A stretch of 64,000 nucleotides of DNA, from the NCBI RefSeq assembly GCF_002999335.1, contig NW_020312062.1:1-64000 (forward strand), in the 5' to 3' direction. Each line of letters starts with the position of its first letter. Position 1 is the stretch's first letter. The translations under genes were made by a program, and so were the position numbers. Below are positions 26,401 through 38,241 of this stretch, one piece after another. Below the pieces are notes generated by a model, which worked only from the letters and a program-made list of their open reading frames with translations, did not search any database and had not been told where the DNA came from. The stretch comes from Cyclospora cayetanensis. Lineage: Eukaryota; Apicomplexa; Conoidasida; Eucoccidiorida; Eimeriidae.

Positions 26401-28921
26401 GCTTCGCAGTACGTCGATCAAAGGCAAGCCAAAAGCTCGACGCTGCATGCACATATCACAGATTGACTTGCCAAAAAAGTGATCCAAAGATTCCACTGCT
26501 ATTGAAAGCAGTGCAAGGCGTGTTAGACGGCTGATGGCCTTACCGGAGTCGAGCGAGGAAGTTGTGAACATTGTGGCTATTGCCAAATTTAGTCTTTCCG
26601 TGGCCCCCTCCTTTCCTACACAAGACGTCAAGCACTAACTGATACATTGTGAATTTTCTAATACCCACTGAAGCCTATAATCACCTTATTCTGAAGTTTT
26701 CAATATACCTTTTTGGACCTTTGGATCCACCGCACGTAGTTGCAGCCCCCAGTCTGCACTTCCTAAATTCTTGCCACGATCTGTCCATTCAGCGAGTTCA
26801 AACATACAGCACAGAATAACATGGAGACAACTTCCGGGGTCAAAGCGTTTGTCTAAGTAAGAGGGCACACCGAAGGGATTGTCCTGAGGACGTTCGTGAA
26901 CCTACACGAGCTCATCTTGCATTCCAGTGCTCCTGATCAGATACACATTTCAGCAGTGTTTATAAATGCACGAACGTAGACTGTCTTTGCTCTGGAGCAC
27001 AATGCCATGGCTGCATCTTGATTGCTACTTAGTGCGTGGGCATTGCATAACATGCATTTTTAGCATACCCAAGCCCGATATGGTCGTATGTGCTTGTTTG
27101 AGAAGCTCTGCTTGAGCATGATGATTCGCCTGGTGGTCTAGATCATCATCTAGCTCTATGAAGTGTTGACTGCTCTTCGCAAGCGTTGACTGCTGAAATG
27201 TACACGGGATGTGAATGCTTCCGTCCTTTCCAGGCATACATGTTTCAGTGTGTAAACGTTTCATATTCTGAACACTAGGAAGACCTGGCTCCACAGGCAC
27301 TCCGGCTTTCGCGAGCGTAGAAACATGAGCAACGACAACTGCAGGGACATAGTCGCACATGCTGAGCCACTGGTACTGAGGAGTCGAGCTTAAATGAGGA
27401 CATAAGGATGGCTGCACAAAACGCAGTTTATTTTTGTAGCTGCATAGTATATATCACTGACATTCGCCAAGAGCGGAAATCAGGCGGTCCGATAATTCGC
27501 AGAGTGTCCGGTGACTAGACAACTGAAGCATCGAAGTGCGTCTGCTGTGTCTCGTTTCTGGACGTTTTCGGCGTTTAAGTGGGATAAGGCGCCGCAAAAG
27601 TGAACTCCGCTGCTGAACTGAGCACATGGCATCCATGTGGTAGCTTGAGCGCACATTAAGAGACACAAGGAGTGTTGGCCACGAAAAAAATGGAAGAGTG
27701 ACGCCGTCATTCTCGTTGCCGAAATACGAGTCAAAGCCAGCGTAGGCAATCAGTAGATTCCAGAAAAGTCCGAGGACTATGCACAAAAAGCAACAAACGC
27801 ACGCAACCCTACAAAACGAGTCCGACAACCCTTATTTCGTTTCAGAACTGCACACAATACTTTAGGTCTGCAAAAAGCAGTGAGAGAAAGATGAACAAAC
27901 TTACGAAAAGGATTGCGGGTCCCAACGATGGGGACCAAAGAACGGGGCAGCAGGGACTTCTGCAATCCAGCAGGCCTGCCTACCGGCGGACTTTCATGTT
28001 CACGGACTCTCTGCAAGGTCTCACGAAGAGGTTGGAGGCCAATTGCATCACCGCCTAGAGCCAATCCTGCTATGTGCCGTAGCTTTTCGAGCAGAGCCCC
28101 TTGTAGGTTCCCTCCAGTACGCTCAACTGTTTCGTCCTCCTCTTTGAGAAGATGACGTAGGAAGTACAACTGGGATTTGTGAGTATTCGTAAGAGCACCT
28201 TCTCCAGGATTTCCCTCTTCGCTTAGCAATTCCCAGAAGCGGTGAACCCAGTCTTCCACCGGGTATGCGGCGGCAGAGTCCTGGCCATAAAACGTCGACC
28301 AGAGTTCTGCAAGCAGCAGCCTGCCACGCAGTGTCTTGAACTTTTCGGGGGCAACGCCTATGTCGGTCCAAATTAAAGGAATAGTGATGCAAGCTCGCTT
28401 AAAGGCATGCATTAGTTTTATTAACACAATTGAACAACGCCTTGAGCTTTGTTGGTTTGAACAGCAGCAAGCCTAGAAAGGAGCTTTGTGAACTCACTTT
28501 CAGCAGCATGCCCCAGATCAGCGTCCTGTAGCATGAACTGAAGCTCCGCGATGTTTTGATCCAGATTCGGCACCTGGGGAACTTCCGGTGCAAGAGTGTT
28601 CGATGTGCATATGAGACTCAGGAAGTCACACGATTGTCCAGAATATCCCGATAAATCATTATCTCTCGGAATTCGTGCCTCTGTATCAAATGAAGGTTCT
28701 GTGGTTGGAATACTTACTGGCCCCTCTGATAAAGTTTTAGAGGTCATGGACAAGCTAATAGCTCTTGCTGTCGTGCTTTCGCTGGGCCTCAAGCAGAGCA
28801 AAGTGGACAGCAACAAGATATTGGACACTTCCAAAATACTGGTTCTGCAACGTGATAGTGCCCGATATATCCCCGACACTGTGGCAGGAGAGAGGAGGCA
28901 CCACAGTTGAAGCATTGTCAT
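23462..28921 (-). CDS. RON2: Rhoptry neck protein 2 (RON2)
   Basis: RON2 is secreted from rhoptry necks, inserted in the host membrane with RON4/5/8 and bound by parasite AMA1 at the moving junction. Exons on the minus strand: 28921 to about 28430, 28397-27905, 27776 to about 27462, 27411-27069, 26901-26709, 26615 to about 26400, 26178-26008, 25932-25719, 25599-25438 and 25302-23462. The last three joins are phase-perfect. The final exon (613 residues) has a transmembrane helix near residues 419-441 (AISAIVSSVVLTFIGVYALM), an extracellular loop with two cysteines ten residues apart (PPFDC then DMAC), and another hydrophobic segment near 487-510 (FLIGLFAGTSG). This layout and the Asp-Ile-x-Gln and Pro-Pro-x-x-Cys-Val spacing match the AMA1-binding segment of coccidian RON2. 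Summed exons give about 1,500 residues, close to the family. The N-terminal MTMLQLWCLLSPATVSG could be a signal peptide. Middle exon boundaries are approximate. Confidence 0.85.
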
Positions 28922-30384
28922 CGGAAGTAGAGGCTGCCGTGTTCGTCAGCCTCATCGAAGTGTGACTCTCTTGGTTAAACCGGGTAGAGCTACAGCCCAT
29001 CACAGCACCCTAAAACTTGGGAAACAAGATATGCACATACAATTCAACAGTCATCTCAATTTCTTATAATAACAGCAAAAACAGTGAAATTCGGACTAGC
29101 CTCTATTTCGGCATTAATGATGCAGAGCTCGAGACCACCGGTCGTCGCGTGTGATGCCTCTGGTCGGTGTTTGTCTTGCCCCTTATCGCCTACTACTCTG
29201 GATTTATATCAAGATACTAGTGAATACAGACTTTAAACGATTGATTAGCCCAGTTCAATACATATGTTTAAGCACATTTATATTTTCAATCGTATTTTTG
29301 GTAATTCTCTGCCGAGCTGCATGTACTCGAAGTCACTCCAGGTATGTCACGAAAAAGTATGGAAATAGACAGATTGGCGTGTTGATAACATTTTTTAAGC
29401 CTGAAAAATCATACTCACTCATCGTATATGCAGGAACAAAAATTTTTTAAGCACGAAAAATAGCTCCCCAGCGCAAAGTCCATAGGCAAGCGGAAAACTT
29501 CACGCACCGTGTGCTGGCGCCGCACGATAATATGGCCGTCTTTCATTAATAAATCGCGTGTGGAGGCCGGAGTACCAAAAACTACTGCTAAGCACCCATT
29601 AATGCGCTAAGTCCCTGATAGGTCCGCGCATCCTGCTTTGACCCGCCAAATCACTCGGACCCGGATGGGCAGACACTCATTCTTTTGGAAACCGAGTGGA
29701 GTATATTCTCTATGCATGATACCTGTGCCATCACGCCGATATTTCACATTAACTCTGCCTGTTTACCTTTCAACAGTCGCGTCTGTTTCTGTGGAGTCAA
29801 GGGCACACGCTAGCAGGCAAAGTGAGCGTAACATGCCAGACAAAGCTTGAACGTTTTCTATTGCAGTAGTTATATTTAGATCAGGATAAGTGAGGGACTG
29901 AGCAGTGTTTTTTTATAAATCTTGTTGCACATTACTGCTAGCCTGACACAAGAAACCAGTGTTCTCTGTCCGTGCGAGAACGTAATACGTGCAACTAGCG
30001 GTCAGTGCTTGGAGTAATTTGGGGGTGCATTTAAGCGCACCCTGGCTGTCCATTCCCGTTGACATCGAAGCTATGAAGGGCGTGAGCGCCGGAGTGAAGA
30101 GGGTTTTTTGGAAAAGCACTCAGTAACTGCTTATTGGGCATGCATTGAATCCGGATTCGAGCGTCCTCTGACGGAGCCCTTAAATGGAGCACTACAGTCG
30201 GCATCGAATGATATATCGACAGAACTAGCGGCACAGGTTTCCAACCTTTCCTATCATCCATTCCAGTATGCACCATGGCAGGCAACGGTGAAAGCCGCAG
30301 TAATTCATAGGAGCGCTAGATACGCCCCTAAAGAAGTCGTGGCCACCAGATGAAAGAAAGACAACCCCTAGCTTCAAGCTCCAC
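28922..30384. other. Intergenic, metaxin-like 3' end to RON2 5' end
   Basis: The two minus-strand genes are in tandem here. The interval should hold the RON2 promoter (just above 28921) and the metaxin-like 3' UTR. It also contains one copy of a dispersed repeat, annotated separately. No coding exon is supported. Confidence 0.55.
29865..30120 (+). repeat. Dispersed repeat A, copy 1
   Basis: Shares interrupted blocks with 33560-33830 in the same order: AGTT(A/G)TATTTA, GACACAAG / GATACAAG, GTGCAACTAGC / GTGCAATTAGC, TGCTTGGAG, TAAGCGCACCC, GCTGTC, and a run GGGTTTTTTG. The blocks are separated by similar distances, so this is a diverged common element and not chance. Confidence 0.7.
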
Positions 30385-32430
30385 CTACCAAATTGAGTTT
30401 CCGTTGCCTTCACGAGATAGTGCAGAGTTGGCACTACTGTTCACAGTTGTAACCCGCAATGGTGTCTTACCAGAAAGGACGAGTATAACAGCACAGCACG
30501 CTGCTGCCCCGAGCCACCAAAAGAACCGGTACAATTCCCCTTCTGTCCCGATGTCCTGCTGGTCATCAGAACTTTCTAGTAGTGCAGCACCCCGTCGCTG
30601 CCTCCACGAGTGCACACGCAAGAAGGTTCCAGACGCCATTTCAGACTGTGATAAAACTCCAAACAGGAACGATGGTCCAGATGGCCATATCCGATGGACT
30701 TGCTGAACCCTGTGGCAGTACTGAAGCAAGGCTCCATAGTTCGAAAGAAGCGCTTGAAGTTCTCGGCAATCTATACAGCAAGACACACTGTTCAGCAGTC
30801 TCTAGTACACTGTCCATATGAGGTAAATTATGAAGCCAAATAGTTCCTCTACACGGTACCTGGATATTTAACCATAAAAACACATACCCGCCTACGGAAA
30901 ACTCCCAGGGACAGTAACAGGCACTAAGCAAGGAGCCGAAATCCAAGTAGCATGCATATAATACGGTGATCGATGACAAGTATACGCTCACCTGGGAGTG
31001 GCAAGGAGAACAGAATCGCGAGATGCGCAAACACTGCTGCGTCGACTGCGTCTGCTCTTGACCCGCCAAAGAACAGCCGCCCCTGCAGTAGGTGCTCAAC
31101 AACGCGAAGTGCCCTACGAAGTCGGTCAACAACTAAGAGCTCCTCCAACGTGCTATCACCTTCGGCTGATCCAGAACCTAATAAGCTGGGAAAGGGGCGC
31201 GTGAGGTCTTCGGCAGACACTCGAGGACTTCTGCAAGCGACTGAGGCATCGAGAATGCCACGCCTCATAGCCCAGCAGTAGTAGCTCCCATACATATATC
31301 CCAGGTTGTTCTGAAATAAGGGTTTTGTAAAATTCTGAAAAGTTGCCTCATTCTTCCATAAAAAGAAGCGCTGCAAAAGTAACCACATGGGACAGCTGGA
31401 CTTCAGCAGATATTGAGTCGAGTCAATAACTGAACGTTGTGTTGTGATGATCATGCTGCACATACTGACCACTTATATAACAGGATCGCTTCTATGGGCA
31501 AGTGCTTAACACTATTCAGAAGGCAAAACCCATGGGAGAATACCCCACACAAGACAACCTGTCGAAATAGCACTGCGTTGTAGCGCTGGGGAAGATAAAG
31601 GTCATTGAAAAGTAAGCACTTACTAGAGCTGACTGTACAGCCTGCTGCACGAGCTCAATGGTGGCGATCTGAGTACCTTGTTCTACTGCAGCAGAACTTT
31701 GGGTGTCGCAGGTGCCTATGCAGATGGGATGTTCAGGCGAATCGATCTTCCCCGCGATGTCCTCCTGCCTCCCCTTTTCGCTGAATTGACTTGCATAGCC
31801 TATGCTAGAAGTTTCGGTACAGAGTTGGGGGTCCCCTGACTCTGCATCGGCTTCTTTAGAACGGGTACAGCGCCTCCGGAGTGTTTCCAGAAGCCTGTTG
31901 CCACTTAAGAGCCTGCCGGTGGTTGGATCTACTGCAGCGGGAAGAAGGGGATCCACGCTGCCTGAGAACCACCACGACTGCCTTGCGGGCAAATAGATGT
32001 GAGGATATGGGGAAAGGGGTGGGAGAGGCTCCCACACGAGCGTTAGAGGAAGGCCGAGCATTCGATGCAAGCACAAGGCCTCAAGCGTATGGGGGCATAT
32101 GAACAATTCTCCAACAAGCGGATCTACCGCCCGAGCTGTGTGAACCACAAATGTATGGGAAGGGGGAATTCGCATATTGCTGCTTGGATCAGGTACATCT
32201 GGTGGACACGATGCAGACGCCACAGTTTCACTGTTGCCAACAGCTGGATTGGGAACGGACTTCATGGAAGTGCTGTCCAGAGACAAAAAGCGACCTCCAA
32301 GCTCCGATGTCGGCGCTTCAGATGCAGCGGCATCACTTTGCTGGAGGCCCTCCTGTAGCCTTCCGTGGACCTCGCTTTCCCCGAGTACCTTTACGGACTC
32401 GCCTCCTTGCCGCTCCCTGTTGTGCGCCAT
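30385..32430 (-). CDS. Metaxin/Sam37-like outer-membrane protein
   Basis: Metaxins are GST-fold subunits of the mitochondrial outer-membrane SAM/TOB import machinery. Exon 32430-31624 starts at the ATG of MAHNRERQGGE. It has a low-complexity N-terminal stretch, then a GST/thioredoxin-like part (GELFICPHTLEALCLHRMLG, HIYLPARQSWWFSG). The middle exon, about 31460 to 30992, has YLLKSSCPMWLLLQRFFLWK and the metaxin-type C-terminal helix LFFGGSRADAVDAAVFAHLA ending LFSLPLP. The last exon, 30770-30385, joins in phase (Gly/Asp codon split), continues the helical GST C-domain (LLSNYGALLQYCHRV) and ends with a transmembrane anchor (FFWWLGAAACCAVILVLSG) near the C-terminus, as in tail-anchored metaxins. 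The first-to-second exon join is not phase-compatible as drawn. A micro-exon near 31562-31588 (RYNAVLFRQ) may bridge it. Confidence 0.72.
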
Positions 32431-33559
32431 CTCCTGCGCAATAAAGTTGCGCACTGGGAGCAGTATTCGGCAGCAGGCTTAGTGAAAAATAAACTGACTT
32501 CAGGCTGAGAGGAAGCCGCGAGCGCAGCGCGCCTAATGCCCTGAAGCGATTCCAAACTACGACCCGCCTCCGAGGCCGACGCACCCGGATGTTCTGTTAT
32601 CTCTGCTGGGCAGACTACCAACACACTACCGTTGCAAGCAAAAACAACTTCCGCAGAATGAAATGCGGGCTATGAGTCAAGACAACCGGTCGCTGGCCTT
32701 GCCCCCGTCCATCAGCACCCGGAAGTTCCGAGGGGATGCCAATCTATTGGACTTCCGACTAAGCCGTGACAATATTGACGGCGTGTTCGCGCACTCTAAT
32801 GATATCACGGTGCTCTAGGGGCAGGGTTCACACTGCATGCATGACGAACATCTGAAAACGCCTTGTTGTAAATGGGCTCTCGTGTACAGTTTGACTAGTT
32901 AAGCAGAGAGTGTGATGCAGCTAGCGGCATCTGCCAAATCGATTGGCTGCAAATCGCATTAAAACAATACGCGGATAACGAGTACCTTCAAGAAGTGACA
33001 AGGCGTAAACATTTTGTTCGGCCCCATACCTTTTGGGGCTTCCTAACCTACGAGTGTGTGGAAGCCGTCCGGAGGCCTTTAAGGAAAAGACTCGTGTGCT
33101 TCATGCGGCAAAAGCCGAATACAATTACAGTTAACAATTTTGATGAACACATACTGACTGTCTACTTATTCGCTAGATCCCACCGGGGGACAGCATTATC
33201 CCGTACCAAACCACTGCATCATCCAACCCATGTGTACAGCCGACGAATCTACTCAAGCAGGCGAATCTAAGTAATTAGCATAACTGGCAATAGGAGTTGC
33301 TGTGATAATCTTCCTCCTGTCTGCTGGACACACAACTTCTCTTATCCCGATACGAGGTGCCGCGTACATGGGAACGCTTCATTGAAGGGATCCGTGGGAA
33401 GACAACTCTAGGCTTAGTACTGACCTAATAGAAAAACTATTGAGTGTCCTTCCAGATTGCGTCCCCTTTTCTCTTTCCTTGCCGCTAGGTGTTCCGGCCT
33501 GACGAAAGAGTGACCACTAGGGCGCGGTGAGGGCTACACAAGACTCTCAGCACTTTATC

Positions 33560-33830
33560 GTACAATAGTTGTATTTATCTAGAGAATAGCTCAAGGATCA
33601 TATTTTGCTCTGCTTGTTTGTGCATCTCATTGATTGCGGAGTTCCGTGCGCTTGATACAAGGTGTCACAGTGGTACGTGCGTCTGCGCTAGATGTTTTGT
33701 GCAATTAGCTGCAAATGCTTGGAGGCCTTCGAAATTGCAACTAAGCGCACCCTTGCTGTCTCTCTCGCCTAACATCGGTGCGTCTGGCCACGGGCAGAAG
33801 AATGCGGGTTTTTTGAGGAGCGGAGGGGGG
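33560..33830 (+). repeat. Dispersed repeat A, copy 2
   Basis: Same block order as the copy at 29865-30120, including ACAAGGTGTCACAGTGGTAC, GTGCAATTAGC, TGCTTGGAGG, CTAAGCGCACCC, TGCTGTCTCTC and GGGTTTTTTGAGG. Confidence 0.7.
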
Positions 33831-35359
33831 GAAACAAGCAAGAAATGTTTATTTCGTCTGGACAGTCTGAAGTTGGGTGTATTCCCACGATTTTTGTTGG
33901 TCAACAGCTACCTGCAGATAGCACCTAGCGAATGCGCTTGTGTCTAAAATTCAACTGAGCACGAGAAAGCGAATATCAAGCCACGCAACTGAAGTTTTGT
34001 GAGCATGGAGCCTCAAACAATGTAGAAGCAAGCAGTTGGCACTGCAATTCCGTCTCTTGGCCTCAGGTTACTTTGCAGTGGCCAAATTAAGGCAATATAT
34101 AGGCGGCTCAAAAGACATGCAGGAACGCACTAATAATGTTGGGTACCTGTCCGTAGCGATACACCTGGAAAATCCATGAAGCGTCAAGACACACGTAGAT
34201 GGTACTTTGGGTGGTGGGTTTACAACGAAGTAGCTATCTTGACTGTAGCGTGGAGGGCACCATGGCTAGAGGTAATATTCGGTGCTTTGCGCAAAATGAT
34301 TCGAAGAGCGATTTCGGAATGGACGAGTGACAGTGTCATCGTTTTGCTGTGAACCATGACAGGATATATGCAATGCTGCAAGGCTTTACCCTTTAATGCC
34401 ATTTTGTATTATCGTGGTGATTGAGGATACATGGGTACCAGAAGCATACGATCAAAACAACTTCAATAGAAGCTGTGGGTGATTACTGACAAGAGTGTTT
34501 ACGCGCAGTTCATAATAGGGAACCACTGGTGCAACCCAAGAGCGGGTAGGCCACCACGTCGGTGGATGCCCTCAATACACTTCACTCTAAAGTCCTAATG
34601 CAGCATGCACCGAAGCCACCATACTCTGGGGTTGTCCAGGTACTAAAACTTTTGCATAAGGTATAATAAAAACTGATGGGTCAATGTAGATGGTAGAAGG
34701 AAACCCATTTAAATACTACCGAGACATTTTACGCCGTACTACGCCGCAGAGAGTCCCTCTCTTGCACTGGATACCGCTGCTCGGATAGCAATACTCTGGT
34801 ATATTCGAAGATTAGCAGCCGAGTAAGAAAGAAAAGTACGCAGGTTCATCATTAGTATCGGCTGTTAGCGAGCAAAGGCGCTTACCTGGGGTCAGCCAGT
34901 ACTTATGTTGTAAGGCGGCTGATAAGCGTGCTGTGTGCGGCACATCCTACAATCTCCATGTTGCACACTGTATTTTCTTTAGTCGACAAAACAAAGGAGC
35001 AGTTATCCAAGCACACTCAAGCATGAAAGCTCGGAAGTAATTACTTCACACGGCTAAGCTTGTGCACTGGTATAGACGATGTCTTGATTGCTCCAGATTT
35101 TTTCGTATCTGGCGCCATTCCTGCAGCCGAAGCACTTACTTAAAAACAATTGCCCTCGTGGAAACAAACGATTGCAAGCCTCTACACATCGCTGGTTGGA
35201 GCGGGCTAAGTTACACCAGAATACCTTTTACTACTGTCTGGATGTATTTAGCCAAGAATGAGGCCTATGAGAGATCAACTGATGGGATATTATATCAGTA
35301 CATCCCGTTTATTGTGAATCGTCGATAGCTTGAGACGTAGAGGCACAATTTGTGCGTCT

Positions 35360-35480
35360 GTGTTATATACTATGTACAACTAGGTGTGCATGCAAAGTGT
35401 GTTTGGAGTACACACTTCCGCGCACTCCGGCTGTCTCTCTATTCCCATGTATGAATTCCAAGGGGCGCGGGTGAGAGAGG
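35360..35480 (+). repeat. Dispersed repeat A, copy 3 (fragment)
   Basis: Shorter copy with GTACAACTAG, TTTGGAGTA, GCGCACTCCGGCTGTCTC, ATTCCCATGTATGAA and AAGGGGCG, in the order seen in the copy at 29865-30120. Confidence 0.55.
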
Positions 35481-35639
35481 GCAAGCGGCCCTTGGCAAGC
35501 ATTCAAAGACGTTTCATCGAGTGTCCATTGGTACAAGTGTAACACTCCCGAGGTCGTACTTGGGGCGTTACACTGCTTGTCTCCCCAAAACTAAAGCTCG
35601 CCCGGTGGGTGTTGTGAGTGCTCTAGAACGCTGTTAAGG

Positions 35640-36790
35640 CTACGACGTCGTTCATGTAGACAGAAGTTCAGCCCTCCTTGATAGGCCTATCAGGTACCCC
35701 GATCAGCGTGCGGTCACAGTTCAGCTAGTTAGCTGATAGGTCCAAATGTCATATAGGTATGCTTGACTTGGGAAGGCGAGTGTGAAAGGACGCTTTGTGC
35801 CTGCCATTGGGGTAAACGGGAGTGTAAAATGACGTTTATGCACAGGCAGTGAGGATTGATGTCGAGCAGGCTGCTGATCCTTGTTGTGTGAGTACTTTGC
35901 CAAAGGAGCGTCCGCAACTCCTGTTTCACAATAAGCTTGTTCGGCGACTTGCAACTACTTCACAAATGCCACCTTCCATCCATTTTCAGCATTAACACGG
36001 GGTCCTGCTCAAGCGTGCTTCTTAATCCCTGCACAATGCGCTTTCTCAACAAGTTACCAGATTGCCGTTCTCCTGCGCATTCTGTGGGGATTTCCAATAC
36101 CGGTTAACATAGCTTGCAGCTGACCCGGAGATTAGCTCAAGACGGTGTGCTAGATGACGAGCAGATTCGGCAACTCAACATTAACTAACTTACGCGTGGA
36201 CGCCTCCTTGAGATTTTTACATTCTCACTATTCTTCTCTACCTTAAATTTTCATCAAATGCCCTAGTAAAGAGCCCTTTCTAAGAGCAGCAAAACAAATT
36301 GCATGGTGTAGACTGTATTATCCTATGTCTGTGTTGAGCCGCCGGCATTAAGACTCTGCCTCACACTGTTGAGGCAGAGAATCAAGCCCACTTATCACAG
36401 ATGGAAAATCGTTGCTGGGGAGAGGAGCTAAAGACTATTCCTAGCGTCCCCTGGAACACTAGCCTCCACAGCGCATAGCTGTTGCAGGATTTGTGCTTTC
36501 TACAGAGTCACTCATGCTGTACCTAGGATTATGCCATGATGAACTGGTCCAAGATAGGAGTAGCTAAACACGCTGGTATGAGCAAGCTTCAATGCCAAGT
36601 GGCATTTAAGTGCCACTGAGTCGTCAATGTTTGCTTATTGTTGCCCCTCAGCGAACCTGGGCATTTGGGGACGGCGTGAACGAGTGATGACGCAGCTTGC
36701 GCAACTGCAGAACGCAGCGGGATGCCGTTTCCTTACTGCCTTTTGTCGAGATTATAAGCTATATCGTTACAACTGAGGCTTCTTGTGGCA
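35640..36790 (-). repeat. Element B, copy 1 (inverted relative to copy 2)
   Basis: The reverse complement aligns through its whole length with 48530-49650. Diagnostic shared blocks include TTCCATCTGTGATAAGTGGG, GAGGCAGAGTCTT, AATCTGCTCGTCA, CTCCGGGTCAG, TTCACGC.GTCCCCAAATGC, GGACCAG.TCATCATG, CAAGGATCAGCAG and GGCAGGCACAAA / GACAGGCACAAA. Many substitutions and small indels show old divergence. No terminal repeats, target-site duplication or intact protein is seen. A 77-codon frame at 35721-35954 lies inside and may be a remnant. Confidence 0.85.
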
Positions 36791-38241
36791 CACACGAATT
36801 TTTAACTCAACACAAGCTTTACACAAAGTAATTGATTGTTCTTTCAAAGAAGTTTCCGAGGATAAGTGTTCTCGGCCCTCAGGGGCTGAACATGGAGGCA
36901 GAGGTACAGCAAGAGGTCGGGTAGTTGCACACTCTAAGCGCTTCTAATCATTCGTGCTTGACACTCTGCGCACCTATCGCATGTGCACAAAAGGCGCATG
37001 TGCACAAAACATATATTATTATTGTGAGCGTAAAGATATTCTGCAGTATATAAGCGATAAGCCTAGCTAAATCAAATAGTCAGCCTTTGAAGCTTTACAA
37101 ATCTATATCTCATGTAAGGGAAAGCACTTAGGTGTAGTTTAGCCCACTACAATATACATGCTCGTAGCCACAAGTTAAGTGAAGCAAGGTGGATTCTCTC
37201 TCTGACTGCGCTACTTTACTTCACATTATCCTCCGCACTTAGCGAAGCTGCACAAGAGGAGAATATGCCTTATGTATCCTTCCTGTGCATCGTTTGCGTG
37301 CAGCCTCTTTGTTCATCCTCACAGTACTGCTCACGTGCTGGGGGGTTAGGCTAGACCCACTCGACGCAAAGCCGTTTCCCACGGCGCTAAATATGGCATA
37401 TCAATCAGGATATGTTTTTGTAATACAGATCAGAGTTCGAATATTTGGATGGACTGGGAAGGAAGGTGTAGCAACTGTGCAGCTGAAAACTGGAAAATAC
37501 GAAGCGCAATGTTGACCATGAGGATATGTTGTACAGTATAGCTCCTCAAGTCAGACCACAGGCGCAGCAGCTCATCTAGGCAAGTAGAATTAATTGTTAG
37601 AACACTGAAGGAGCCTATTCACCGGGAAAGGCATCAGCGGGGTGAGTCTACTTAGATCAACAGTCCTAAGGTGTGGGGAAAAGCAAAAGCAGTCACCCGG
37701 AGTGTACTACTTCAGAAAGTGCTAACATATTTCCCTTTTTGGCAATGAACTACAGCAAAAAGGCAAAGCGGTATCTAGACTCTCATTGCGTCGGGCGGAT
37801 CGAGTTACCGATCGGTTGGGTGCATGCGGTCACACAGATGTACACAGAGAAGGCGTGATATTCTCTCCACTACGTTTAATAGGGCATTTTCCATTAAATA
37901 AACCGATGGGTTACTGTATAGTTTACGACTTAGCCGACTTTGCTGTCCTCTTGCCCAAGGCCCCCTCGCACCCCAGGAGTTCTTCTATGGTTGCACCCCA
38001 CTGCCTTCCAGCATTCGCCTATTGTTTATGGCAGTGCAACTCGCAAAAGCGCAAATCTGTCGCGGCAGACAGTGGATCGCCTCAGCCTAACGCCGATAGG
38101 GCTCGTTGGATGTGGAGGCTCACGTGCCGCCTTGCATCGACGCCCGAGGCCCCTTGCGAGCTCATTGACCCTTGGGGGTTGTTCCCCCCATTGATGCACT
38201 CCGCTGGTGCTAACTAACACGCGTTGAGTCTCACTGGTGGG

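Larger units (their letters stand above)
32431..38241. other. Large gene-free interval with repeats
   Basis: About 5.8 kb between the divergent metaxin-like (-) and RPA2 (+) genes. Frames are all short (under 145 codons) and show no domains. Besides promoters it contains two copies of dispersed repeat A (about 33560-33830 and 35360-35480) and one copy of the larger inverted element B (35640-36790). Low gene content and decayed repeats suggest old insertions. Confidence 0.55.
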
